Shown in pieces: positions 53,894 to 62,739 of a stretch of DNA of 64,000 bases. The translations under genes and the position numbers were made by a program. The DNA comes from Mariniblastus sp. (lineage in GTDB: Bacteria; Planctomycetota; Planctomycetia; Pirellulales; Pirellulaceae). Under the pieces are notes generated by a model that was given only the letters and a program-made list of their open reading frames with translations, had not been told where the DNA came from and did no database searches. The stretch spans positions 100,279 to 164,278 of the forward strand of contig JAKVBF010000003.1 in the NCBI GenBank assembly GCA_022447555.1, given 5' to 3'. Within the stretch, counting starts at the first letter, position 1, and each line of letters starts with the position of its first letter.

Positions 53894-55372
53894 TTACGAC
53901 ATGAGTAGAAACAGCGTGCAAGTCACTAGTCCATTGTTGATTGCATGCATCACGATTGAAGCCAGTAATGAACCTCGCCATTGTCGCATTAACGAAAATC
54001 CGATGGCCAGAGTGGTCAGCAGTGGGATTCCCACAAGTCCTTGCGGATGGATCGAAGCAAAAATGAGGCTGTTGAATAGGGCTGCGAAACCAATGCTTTG
54101 GTAACGCCGCCATCCCACCGTTGCGTCTCTTAAATGCCGAAAAAGAACTCCTCGAAACATGGTTTCTTCGACAACCGGTGCCGCGACACAGGCGGTTAAA
54201 AATACGATCAACCAAGTCGTGGGATCTCCCGATGCAATCTCTTCTTGGATCGGGTGTCCTCCCGCCGTAGTGCTGCTGAATTCATTGGTTTCTTGCAACG
54301 ACGAAAGAAGTATCCCGAGTACAACCGAAACCACTCCGGCGCAAAGAACGAACGGTATTAAAGCCGTGTAGGATACTAGCGCGACCGTAATTTCTTTTAA
54401 AGGATTTCCTAAAGTGAGGCCAAGGTCTTCGCGAACTTCACGAAACGGGATCCCGCGTAAAGCCGGCCAGATCAAGACAAATAATGACGCGAAAAACACT
54501 GTGGGCATTAAGATTTGCAATATCATTGGATCGGTGATGACGCTTCCTGCAAATCCGATACCTAGTTGCAGAATAATGAACAGTGAGATCCAAATGGCAA
54601 AGGTTTCCAGATAGATCGAGCCTCGTTGCCGCGAAGTTCGCATCTTGGTTTGAATGTTTCCGGATAAAAGCAGATAAAGCAGCGTAGCGACGCTGACCAG
54701 TGCGGACAACAACAATCCCACGGCGAAGAAAAATATACCAACCATCATCCAGAAGGTGCTCGTCGCTTGGTTGATCACTTTTTGCCGTTCCGATTGATTC
54801 GGAGTGCCGGAAGGTACCAACGCTAAACTGCCGCACCATCCCAGTTTCGAGGTTAGGAAATCACGGTCGTCCTTTGGAATGAGTGAAGAGTCAAGATTGC
54901 CTGCTTGATATTGATCAAGCAGGTGGCAAATGATTTCCTGGAGCCGGATTTGATCGGGCGTCAATTCGTAACCGAAATCAGCGGCCGCTTTGTCCGTCTG
55001 CTCGATTTTTTCAATGGCAATTTCCGGCCCCTCCAGCTCGTTTACGAAAAGAGCGTAACAATATCGTTGTTCGATTGGGCCTAAGTTGAACTGGTTGAAT
55101 TGATTTGCCAAAGAGTCATCTGTGGCGGGAGCCATTTGGGATTGTCCAATTAACATGCGGCCGATCATGTTGATGTTCATGATTTCAGCACCAGATATTT
55201 CTTGCTCTCGCGGTGCCGGCATGATTTGGCTGATCAATACGTTACAAAAAAGGAACAGAGTGATTCCCAGAATCACCAACCAAGAGATACATGTGGCAAC
55301 GCTAAAATAACTTGGTTTGGGCTCTTCGGCGAGCGGAGCGTGATATTCTGTCGGGTTGATATGTTCCGACAT
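53894..55372 (-). CDS. CPBP-family intramembrane metalloprotease (CAAX-like)
   Basis: 492 residues with many membrane helices. The C-terminal CPBP domain has the glutamate pair VVEETMFRGVLFRHLR (~402-416), FNSLIFASIHPQGLVG (His) and later SIVMHAINNGLV. CPBP proteases cleave within membranes (CAAX processing, bacteriocin immunity, or unknown). An N-terminal ~230-residue region includes one early helix (VATCISWLVILGITLFLFC) and a soluble helical section (LNQFNLGPIEQRY-like), longer than in most family members. Third gene after the UDG and membrane protein, 163 bases from the former. Confidence 0.88.
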   Translation of the reverse strand: MSEHINPTEYHAPLAEEPKPSYFSVATCISWLVILGITLFLFCNVLISQIMPAPREQEISGAEIMNINMIGRMLIGQSQMAPATDDSLANQFNQFNLGPIEQRYCYALFVNELEGPEIAIEKIEQTDKAAADFGYELTPDQIRLQEIICHLLDQYQAGNLDSSLIPKDDRDFLTSKLGWCGSLALVPSGTPNQSERQKVINQATSTFWMMVGIFFFAVGLLLSALVSVATLLYLLLSGNIQTKMRTSRQRGSIYLETFAIWISLFIILQLGIGFAGSVITDPMILQILMPTVFFASLFVLIWPALRGIPFREVREDLGLTLGNPLKEITVALVSYTALIPFVLCAGVVSVVLGILLSSLQETNEFSSTTAGGHPIQEEIASGDPTTWLIVFLTACVAAPVVEETMFRGVLFRHLRDATVGWRRYQSIGFAALFNSLIFASIHPQGLVGIPLLTTLAIGFSLMRQWRGSLLASIVMHAINNGLVTCTLFLLMS

Positions 55373-55535
55373 GGTTGAGATGTCCCGTTATATAAGAGTT
55401 ATGTGACGTTCCGGAAAGCGAGTGACAGCACGGACCGGCATTATAGCCGAATGCAGCCTGACCATACAGCGATCAAAGGTCGAGACTGGCGAGAAATCTC
55501 TCGACTCTTCTAGGCAGGACTACGGGGTTGATAAA

Positions 55536-56234
55536 TCAAGTGTCCGAGATGAACTGGTTCGCTTGTTGAAAAATTTCGTTCAGCATTGGTTCCGTCAAAC
55601 GACCGGTAAACGTATTTTGTTGGCTTGGGTGATAAGATCCTAGTAGCCAACATCGTTTGCGGCGGCGGGGAATAACTAATTGGGCAAAAGAGCCGTGGGA
55701 AAATTTAGGTTGCGGTCCAGATAGCCAGTCATGCTGTCGTGCGTATTTAACAACGGCTTTCCATGCCAAACCGCCGAGTGCCAAGAATACACGGGGGCGC
55801 AATTCTTGTATCGTTTGGTCTAAGAATGGAGCGCATCGCAGGGTTTCTTCAGTGGTTGGTTTGTTGTCTGGCGGAGCGCAATGGCAGACGGCCGTGATCA
55901 CGCAACTCTTTAATCTAAGACCATCAGATTGTGAAGACGATTCGGCTTGATTGGCGAAGCCTGCCCGGTGGAGTGCTTTAAAGAGCCAGTCTCCGCTTCG
56001 GTCCCCGGTGAACATTCTTCCGGTACGGTTGGCCCCGTGAGCACCGGGAGCTAATCCGACGATCAACAGTGAGGCTCGCGACGGCCCCATATTCGGTACG
56101 GGGCGGCCCCAATAGTCTTGGTCCGCGTAGGCGCGACGCTTGTTTTTTGCGACGAGGTGACAGTGCTTGACCAGCCGGTCACAGGCCTGGCAATCAGCAA
56201 TTCGCTCATTCAGTTTTTGCCAGTCGGAGGTCAC
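55536..56234 (-). CDS. Uracil-DNA glycosylase, family 5 (UDGb)
   Basis: 232 residues. The family 5 motif is exact in form: [19 protein letters not shown], where most other UDGs have a polar catalytic residue. Motif 3 is [16 protein letters not shown]. Cysteines C15 and C18 plus later ones (VCHCAPP) fit the 4Fe-4S cluster of families 4/5. It excises uracil, and in studied members hypoxanthine and other deaminated bases. 22 bases downstream of a membrane-protein gene. Cytosolic. Confidence 0.92.
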   Translation of the reverse strand: MTSDWQKLNERIADCQACDRLVKHCHLVAKNKRRAYADQDYWGRPVPNMGPSRASLLIVGLAPGAHGANRTGRMFTGDRSGDWLFKALHRAGFANQAESSSQSDGLRLKSCVITAVCHCAPPDNKPTTEETLRCAPFLDQTIQELRPRVFLALGGLAWKAVVKYARQHDWLSGPQPKFSHGSFAQLVIPRRRKRCWLLGSYHPSQQNTFTGRLTEPMLNEIFQQANQFISDT

Positions 56235-56256
56235 AGATCATCTAACTATGGGAAGT

Positions 56257-57099
56257 TTAATCGGTAGGGGGAGATGAGTTTTCAGCTTGAGTGGAAGCAC
56301 TGTCGGTAGGTTTCTCTTCCGATTTTTCAGCTCGTTTTTTTGCAGCCGCCATGTATTTCTTTTTAACGAACCGATAGCGAATTTCAACCAATCCAAATAG
56401 GGCTACCAACAGGATGACGCCAACTATTTTGACCCAGACATTTCCAGGGGTGATGTATTGATTGATCTGTTTGGCAAACAGATACATGATTCCGTTACCA
56501 ATAATACTACCGATTAAAATACCCGTTACGGTCATGTAGCGACTGAGTCCCAGTAGTCGCCCAAAAATCGAGCCACCAATGCTTCCGGTGGTTGAGGTCG
56601 GGAAAATCACAAACCCGATCAATCCCACAAAAGCAATGCGTTTGACCCATGGCTGCGCATTCAATAGGAATTTTCCGTCCCAAACAAGCATCGCTACCTT
56701 GGGCCCAACGTAGGGGGTGCGGAACAGGAAACCCATATGAAAGGTGACGAACAGAGCGACCATAAAATCGAGATACGTCACTAAACCAAAGAGCTCGCCG
56801 GGAGAGAGTGCGATCATATAGGTTTTTGTGATACCTGGATCCAGTCCGCAAAGTATGATCAGGCGACCAAAAATGAAAAAGGTCATCAAGGCATGACCAA
56901 TCAATTTCTGAGAATAGCCCCACCCATCGGTACATCCGAAAAAGAGTATCAGTCCCGCCGAAACGACAAACGGCGCAAGTAAAGTCACTAACCAGATAAT
57001 GGGAAAGCGGCGGCGAAACGAAAGTTCAAAGTCCGTAAACGACTGCAACAGCTGCTGGTGCAGTGCCTCGGGGTCGTTAGCTTTCGAAATCTGTTCCAT
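56257..57099 (-). CDS. Integral membrane protein, possible small-multidrug-export-like family
   Basis: 280 residues. About six hydrophobic segments (IIWLVTLLAPFVVSAGLILF, ALMTFFIFGRLIILCG, VALFVTFHMGFL, and others) and a charged Lys/Glu/Ser tail. The stretch VIFPTSTTGSIGGSIFGRLL looks like the P-x-T-G-x-x-G/S-x-x-G segment of the putative small multidrug export family, but the match is partial. Function unknown. It leads a likely operon with the UDG and CPBP protease genes. A divergent or upstream promoter lies in the 617-base region beyond. Confidence 0.7.
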   Translation of the reverse strand: MEQISKANDPEALHQQLLQSFTDFELSFRRRFPIIWLVTLLAPFVVSAGLILFFGCTDGWGYSQKLIGHALMTFFIFGRLIILCGLDPGITKTYMIALSPGELFGLVTYLDFMVALFVTFHMGFLFRTPYVGPKVAMLVWDGKFLLNAQPWVKRIAFVGLIGFVIFPTSTTGSIGGSIFGRLLGLSRYMTVTGILIGSIIGNGIMYLFAKQINQYITPGNVWVKIVGVILLVALFGLVEIRYRFVKKKYMAAAKKRAEKSEEKPTDSASTQAENSSPPTD

Positions 57100-57716
57100 T
57101 GATATAGTTTAGCCAAATTACCAATAGGATGCTTCAAGCGGGAGAGGGAGTAGGTAAGGGATCGTCTTTTGATTGTCGACTGAGGGGCAATGTGGACTAG
57201 AAAGAGCCAGACTTCCTAAACCGAATATGACGCCCGCAGCCTCATCCTGAATCAAGCTGCGCATCGTTATCGCCCGCCCGCTTTTTACCGGCCTTCATCT
57301 CTCCTACCGTCGGGTTTTCCTTAGAGTTTACCCGTCTATCAATAAATTAGTATGCCTGTTTTTGAGAAACCGAACAAAGCAGATCAGTGGCTGGGATTTG
57401 TCGCAAAAAACCGGTATTCGAGATTTTGTGTATGGAATTAAACTGATAAGTACCAGTTAAATCTGACAGACTTTTGCGGCATCGGTAGGTAAATAGAAAG
57501 GAGCGGTCGTAAAAGTGCGGTCAGGTGAACCAGGTTTAAAAGATTACCTTTGCCCAGCAATGATCATGGCCAAACGCAAAAATCCGAAACAGAATATCTC
57601 ACCTAGTTTGCCCGCAAAATCTAGTTAGTTGCAAAGCGATGAGCCCGTGCGCACTTAAGAAATTCGGCCGTTTATCGGTTTCACGCCGGTTGGATTGGAA
57701 AAGCTGCCTGTGTTAG
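57100..57716. other. 617-base region without a supported gene
   Basis: Between two minus-strand genes. It holds AT-rich patches (57330-57360, 57425-57470) suitable for the membrane-protein promoter. A 29-codon frame from ATG 57351 is the best plus-strand candidate and is too weak to call. No hairpin with a T-run, no repeat. Confidence 0.4.
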
Positions 57717-58358
57717 TTACATTGCAGCCCGCGACCAAATTTGCCACCAAGGCTTCTTGGGTAACGATTTGTTACTGAACCCCCACGGCTGACCATTGGT
57801 GCCAATCGACTCTTGCATCTTCGCATACTCGAAGCTGGCACCGAGTATTTTTCCGTCCGTCATAATCGATTTCCGCAAATCGGCTCTGGTGAAATCTGCA
57901 TTTGACATATCTGCACCAAAGAAATTGACGCTGATCAAACTGGCCGCCGTGAAATTACTGCGAAGTTCGCAAAAGAAAAAATCGGACCCGTCGAATTTAC
58001 CACCAGTGAAATCAGCACCATTGATTTTTGAGTGCCGAAACTTGCAGCCGGTGGCGTTCACGTTGACGAATTTAGAAACGTCCAGAACATTGTCACTCAG
58101 GTCAGCATTGGCCATGTTGGCATTGGTGAAATCACCGCGTTGAATAACGCAATTAATGATTTTTGCATTGGAGAGATTTGTTGTGCGTAAATCAGCCTCG
58201 CTCAAACTGCAGCCAATGAAACTGCTGCCGCTGAGATCCTGATTCTGAAAATTAGCACCTCTCAAGTCGATACATTTGATTCTGCATCCACGAAGGCTGT
58301 CATTATTGACCTTGTGCAAGACTTTGCCGGTCGTTTTGTGCTTGATTTCAATCATCAC
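57717..58358 (-). CDS. Pentapeptide-repeat protein
   Basis: 213 residues. From ~30 to ~170 it is built of A(D/N)LXX-like units: LRGANFQNQDLSGSSF, SEADLRTTNLSNAKI, TNANMANADLSDN, GADFTGGKFDGSDFFF, GADMSNADFTRADLRKS. These form a right-handed quadrilateral beta-helix. Some members mimic DNA and protect gyrase (Qnr, MfpA), but most have no known role. A C-terminal KPWWQIW segment is aromatic-rich. No signal peptide. Flanked on both sides by long non-coding stretches. Confidence 0.88.
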   Translation of the reverse strand: MMIEIKHKTTGKVLHKVNNDSLRGCRIKCIDLRGANFQNQDLSGSSFIGCSLSEADLRTTNLSNAKIINCVIQRGDFTNANMANADLSDNVLDVSKFVNVNATGCKFRHSKINGADFTGGKFDGSDFFFCELRSNFTAASLISVNFFGADMSNADFTRADLRKSIMTDGKILGASFEYAKMQESIGTNGQPWGFSNKSLPKKPWWQIWSRAAM

Positions 58359-58762
58359 GAGTCCTCGCTGAGTTTGACGAAGAGCGAACCATATACCTCA
58401 CTGAATCGACCATGTCAGACGATGTGGCAAAGTCAATTCAGTGATTGAACCCAACTCGACGAAAAGCAGTCGGATTTTATTTAAAAAAAGGGGTAACAGT
58501 CGGAAGACTGTTTCTTTGTGGAGGTTGTTTTCTATTAGGTGCCGCATTTCAGGATGAAAACAAGCGGCATTTATTTAACTCGGGCCAAGCGTGAGAAGTT
58601 TCGACGTGATTGGGGACAACCAAAAAAAATCAAAAAGTCGTACGTCTCAATCAAGATAGCCAAACTAAAGTCTTTGTGCAAATTAAAACAAATTTAACGG
58701 TCGATAGAGGGTTTTAAAGGAGTTCAATTGCCCGCTAAATTACGCAAATTAACGTCGCTGTG
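58359..58762. other. 404-base AT-rich spacer
   Basis: It contains a hairpin at 58495-58512 and a small basic plus-strand frame (58554-58697, 47 codons, MKTSGIYLTRAKREKFRRDW...). The frame has AGGTG about 13 bases before its ATG, but nothing else supports it. Low GC compared with flanking genes. Confidence 0.35.
58488..58512 (-). terminator. Possible terminator hairpin in spacer
   Basis: On the minus strand AACAGTC-TTCC-GACTGTT is followed by ACCCC and then seven T. The gap before the T-run makes it less than canonical. It could end transcripts from the 59566-58763 gene, about 250 bases upstream. Confidence 0.35.
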
Positions 58763-59566
58763 TTATTTTTGGTCGATCAACCCGTCTTGAGCGGAGGTTG
58801 GTAAGCCACGGAATTCGGCCATGCTTACCTTTCGGTAACTCATCCAGCAACGTTTTGCTAATTCGATTCGTTCTTGGTCGCGGTCGGATAGATTCATGTT
58901 TACGGTATGCTGTGTGCGGGCAGTCATCGTGCGTTTGAACGCTTCGTTGCCATTCAATTCAAAGCGTACTTCTTCAGGAATCCAGCCGTACTTTTTGATG
59001 ATCTGATTGAATCTCAGCCGAGCAAAAGGGGGAAAGCTCTGCGGGTCTGTCGCGCCCAGCATGGTGAAGTGATCTAAAAATTCATGGTACGCCGGGAGGA
59101 TGGTAGAGTCGCTGGGGCGTTCCCCTTTGAGTTGGTAACGGATCAATTCAGAGGTCGCAACAACCTTCCCTGCTGCAATGTCGTAATCTTCCAAGAACTG
59201 AATGTCTGCCATGAACCGGGAAGCCTCATCCTGCATCGTTTCGTTACGCAGGCCCTCTAAGAGTTTGATCAATTGAGCGCGATCCAACTCGAATCTCATC
59301 TTTTGTTGCATGTCAATGAGAATGAATTTCTTTTGAGTCCGATCGAAAATCGTGATTTGCAGCGGTTCGGAGACGGGCGTATCAGACATCAAGAAATCGT
59401 AAATCGAGGTGTCCGAAAAAACAGTAACATTTCGGGAGCTGGATTTACTTGATTCACCGAGGTAAAGTTCGGTTTCGATACGAAAATTTTGTGCCGCTAG
59501 GCCAGAAGTCATCGCCAGCATAAAAATCACGCAAAGTTGAGGCGTCCAAGAAATTCGGTAATGCAT
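58763..59566 (-). CDS. Secreted hypothetical protein
   Basis: 267 residues with a signal peptide (hydrophobic LCVIFMLAMTSGL, end near ...LAAQN). The mature protein opens with FRIETELYLGE, then ITIFDRTQKKFILIDMQQKM and ELDRAQLIKLLEGL, beta-rich then helical, resembling outer-membrane lipoprotein-sorting-like folds only loosely. I do not recognise a family. No membrane helices beyond the signal and no catalytic motif. Single gene between long spacers. Confidence 0.7.
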   Translation of the reverse strand: MHYRISWTPQLCVIFMLAMTSGLAAQNFRIETELYLGESSKSSSRNVTVFSDTSIYDFLMSDTPVSEPLQITIFDRTQKKFILIDMQQKMRFELDRAQLIKLLEGLRNETMQDEASRFMADIQFLEDYDIAAGKVVATSELIRYQLKGERPSDSTILPAYHEFLDHFTMLGATDPQSFPPFARLRFNQIIKKYGWIPEEVRFELNGNEAFKRTMTARTQHTVNMNLSDRDQERIELAKRCWMSYRKVSMAEFRGLPTSAQDGLIDQK

Positions 59567-59873
59567 GTTTTTCTATTGAGCTGATCGGTTTTGAAACGGG
59601 CTGCAGCAGCCTGTTGGGGCATGCAAACTAGAGGCTATCAAGATCACTGTCTAGGTGATTTTGGTAGGGCAACATTTTGAGAGCTACATCGTCATGCTAG
59701 CATACGTGATGGCATGAGATATTTCCTCGCGAGGGATCGAGCGGAAAGGCTCGTTCTCGAATCGGAAGAGTATGATGGATACGGTCTCTCCGAGTTTTGA
59801 AATCATTATCGGAGGTCAAAGCGAACGCCAACCAGCCTGAGCAGTCGAAGTGAGTCAGTACTTCTGATCTCGT
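59567..59873. other. 307-base spacer downstream of lpd
   Basis: Between the lpd stop and the secreted-protein gene start. No protein-like frame, no clear T-run hairpin. The promoter for the secreted-protein gene should be in 59580-59720. Confidence 0.35.
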
Positions 59874-61259
59874 TTAGCTGTGAATGGCCCGGCCATCAAC
59901 GGCCATGGCTGCTTCCTGCATGATCTCTGAGAGTGTCGGGTGGGCGTGGCAGCAACGTGCAAGGTCTTCACTCGAGGCTCCAAAGGACATCGCAACAGCC
60001 GCTTCGGCAATCAGATCCCCGGCCCGCGCGCCGATGGCATGCACTCCCAAGATTCGATCCGTCTCGCGATCGGCGAGGATTTTAATTTTGCCGTCAGCTG
60101 CCCCCAAGGCCCGAGCTCGCCCGTTGGCTCCAAATGAGCAAACCCCTTTGTTGTAAACAATGTCCGCTTCTTTTAGCTGTTCCTCAGTTCGCCCCACGGA
60201 AGCAATTTCAGGGTCGGTGTAAACAATCGCTGGAATGGTGTTGTAATCGACGTGGCCGGTTTCATTGACAATGTGCTCGACGCAGGCAATCCCTTCTTCA
60301 GAAGCTTTGTGAGCCAGCATCGCTCCACCGATGCAGTCGCCTACGGCAAAAACCCCAGGGCGGGAGGTCTCGAATTTCTCATTAACTTCAATAAATCCTC
60401 TTCCATCCGTTTTAACATCCACGGATTCCAATCCAAGGTCTTTTGTGTTGGGGACCCTACCGGTCGACATCAACACTCGGTCACACTCAATCGGCTCCGA
60501 GTCTTTACATTGGACGATGCAATGATTTCCATCATGTTTTGCGCTTTCAACCCGCATGCCGGTTTGGAATTTTATTCCCTGTTTTTCGAAAGTTCGGCGG
60601 GCCACTCTGGCGATTTCCTGATCGAGCCCGGCCAGTACTTTATCCATCGCTTCCAAGACAATCACCTCGGCACCCAATCGACTCCAGACGGAGCCGAGTT
60701 CCAGTCCAATGTACCCTCCGCCGATCACCACCAATTTTCCAGGAACGTCTTCATAAGAGAGTGCCGTTGTGCTATCTCCAATGAAATGATCATCAAATTC
60801 GATCCCGGGCAACATCATGGGGATGCTGCCTGTGGCCAGTAAAATATTCTTGGCTTGGATGTTCCGTGAATCGTCACCGTTCACTTCGATGGATCCATCG
60901 GCAACCAAGCGTCCGCGTCCGGCAATGGAAGTCACCTGATTCTTCTTAAGGAGCATTTTGATGCCGCCGGTCAATGTATCAACCACTTTGGTCTTTCGCA
61001 CCATCATGGTCGCCAAATCGACTTTTAACGGGCCGGTTGCGATCCCATGTTCTGCCATGTGATCGCGAGCTTCAACAAACAGGTGGCTTGACTCCAGAAG
61101 GGCCTTGCTTGGTATGCAACCCACACGTAGGCAGGTCCCCCCCAGTTTGGGATTTTCGTCAATCACTGCGGCGTTCATGCCGAGTTGGGCTGCGCGAATC
61201 GCAGCAACGTAACCGCCGGGGCCGCCGCCTACAACAACAAGATCATAACTATTTGACAT
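59874..61259 (-). CDS. lpdA: Dihydrolipoyl dehydrogenase (E3)
   Basis: 461 residues. FAD-dependent oxidation of dihydrolipoamide, passing electrons to NAD+. GGGPGGYVAAIRAAQLG (FAD), redox disulfide C43/C48 in GGTCLRVGCIPSKALL, VVIGGGYIGLELGSVW (NAD), GVFAVGDCIGGAMLAHKA and the C-terminal CHAHPTLSE His-Glu pair are all present. It is the last gene of the sucA-sucB-lpd cluster, 94 bases after sucB, and probably serves the 2-oxoglutarate complex. Confidence 0.97.
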   Translation of the reverse strand: MSNSYDLVVVGGGPGGYVAAIRAAQLGMNAAVIDENPKLGGTCLRVGCIPSKALLESSHLFVEARDHMAEHGIATGPLKVDLATMMVRKTKVVDTLTGGIKMLLKKNQVTSIAGRGRLVADGSIEVNGDDSRNIQAKNILLATGSIPMMLPGIEFDDHFIGDSTTALSYEDVPGKLVVIGGGYIGLELGSVWSRLGAEVIVLEAMDKVLAGLDQEIARVARRTFEKQGIKFQTGMRVESAKHDGNHCIVQCKDSEPIECDRVLMSTGRVPNTKDLGLESVDVKTDGRGFIEVNEKFETSRPGVFAVGDCIGGAMLAHKASEEGIACVEHIVNETGHVDYNTIPAIVYTDPEIASVGRTEEQLKEADIVYNKGVCSFGANGRARALGAADGKIKILADRETDRILGVHAIGARAGDLIAEAAVAMSFGASSEDLARCCHAHPTLSEIMQEAAMAVDGRAIHS

Positions 61260-61353
61260 TGCTTTACCTGATTGATATTACAAAAAATATTCTGTAGCCA
61301 ATGAATTTCAAGGCAGGCAATTTAGCACCCATTCTGATTGGCGTTCGTTTGGT

Positions 61354-62607
61354 TTAGACCTCTAGGAATAGTCTCGCCGGCTCTTCTAACACTTCCTTGA
61401 TGGTTTTCAGAAACCCGACCGCTTCGCGCCCATCGATAACTCGATGATCGTACGTCAGCGCAATGTACATCATGGGACGAATAACAACCTCGCCGTTTAA
61501 AGCGACGGGGCGTTCTTGAATGGAGTGTAACCCAAGAATCCCACTTTGTGGTGGGTTGACGATTGGTGTCGATAATAGAGAACCGTAAACACCGCCGTTA
61601 CTGATGGTGAACGTCCCACCGGATAGGTCGGCCGGTTTGACGCGATTTTCTTGGGCCAAAGCGGCGTATTGTCCAATTTGTCGTTCAATGTCTGCGAAAC
61701 TACGTTTTTCAACGTTACGAATGACTGGGACGAGGAGGCCTTTCCCACCACCGATGGCAATACCGATATCGAAATAATTTCGGGAGATGACATCGGTCCC
61801 GCGGATTTCTGTGTTGATGGCGGGGAATCGCTTAAGCCCTTCAACAACCGACTTTGCGAAGAACGACATGAAACCTAGCTTGACGCCATGTTTTGCAAGG
61901 AAAGCCTCTTTGTATTTTTTCCGCAAATCCATCACCGGCTTCATATCAATTTCATTGAAGGTGGTTAGGAGGGCAGCAGAGTGCTGAGCTTCTACCAGTC
62001 GTGCAGCGATGGTCCTGCGGATCATGCTCATCGGCTTGACCGTTTCCACCCGCGATCCGTGGAGCTCACTCATTTCCATTTCGTATTCTTCTACCGGATC
62101 GGTCGGAGTGGCAACGGCAACGGGAGCGGGGGTCCCACCTGGTTTGAGACCTTTTGCATCGATGTATTTCATGACGTCTTCTTTTAGCAGGCGTCCACCT
62201 GGGCCTGTCGGCTGAATCGCATCTGCTGATATCTTATATTCGTTCAACACACGTTCTGCTGCCGGCATGATCCACTCAGTCGCTTGGGCCACTGGGTGCC
62301 CTGCAACTTCAGTCGCGGCACTGCCTGAGGTGGCTGTCTGAGATGATGCGTTGTTACTACTCACGGGTTTTTCTCCAGCCTTCATCACACAAAGAACATC
62401 GCCCACGTTGGCAAATTCACCGTCGGGAACTTTGATTTCTTGTAGGATCCCAGCTTCGGGTGAGGCCAATGCCTGGGACGCTTTCTCTGACTCCAGTTCA
62501 ACCAAGTCTTCATCGAGCTCAACCCAATCGCCGATTTTTTTCAGCCAGGTTGCAACTTGAACTTCCTGAATGGACTCGCCGAAGGCCGGCACTTTAATTT
62601 CGAACAT
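61354..62607 (-). CDS. sucB: 2-oxoglutarate dehydrogenase E2, dihydrolipoyl succinyltransferase
   Basis: 417 residues. One lipoyl domain (1-~80) with the lipoylated Lys42 in [10 protein letters not shown] Thr/Ser/Ala-rich linker. A peripheral subunit-binding domain at ~112-150 ([19 protein letters not shown], then [16 protein letters not shown]). The C-terminal catalytic domain contains [15 protein letters not shown] with the active-site His and Asp. The single lipoyl domain and neighbouring E1o gene identify SucB rather than pyruvate E2. 132 bases after the sucA stop. Confidence 0.95.
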   Translation of the reverse strand: MFEIKVPAFGESIQEVQVATWLKKIGDWVELDEDLVELESEKASQALASPEAGILQEIKVPDGEFANVGDVLCVMKAGEKPVSSNNASSQTATSGSAATEVAGHPVAQATEWIMPAAERVLNEYKISADAIQPTGPGGRLLKEDVMKYIDAKGLKPGGTPAPVAVATPTDPVEEYEMEMSELHGSRVETVKPMSMIRRTIAARLVEAQHSAALLTTFNEIDMKPVMDLRKKYKEAFLAKHGVKLGFMSFFAKSVVEGLKRFPAINTEIRGTDVISRNYFDIGIAIGGGKGLLVPVIRNVEKRSFADIERQIGQYAALAQENRVKPADLSGGTFTISNGGVYGSLLSTPIVNPPQSGILGLHSIQERPVALNGEVVIRPMMYIALTYDHRVIDGREAVGFLKTIKEVLEEPARLFLEV

Positions 62608-62739
62608 GTTAGGTTCCGTTTGAATCGTTGGATTCGTGGTGCAGTAAATAGGTTAGTCAGAGGGACGTGACGTGATAGTAAAGTCGGCAATCAAGGCCAA
62701 TTCGATTGACCGATGTTGGAAAAAATACCGTCGAACTGC

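Noticed and set aside
53835-54215. 126-codon minus frame over the 13-bp triplet
   Set aside because: Out of frame with the CPBP protease and composed of its shadow.
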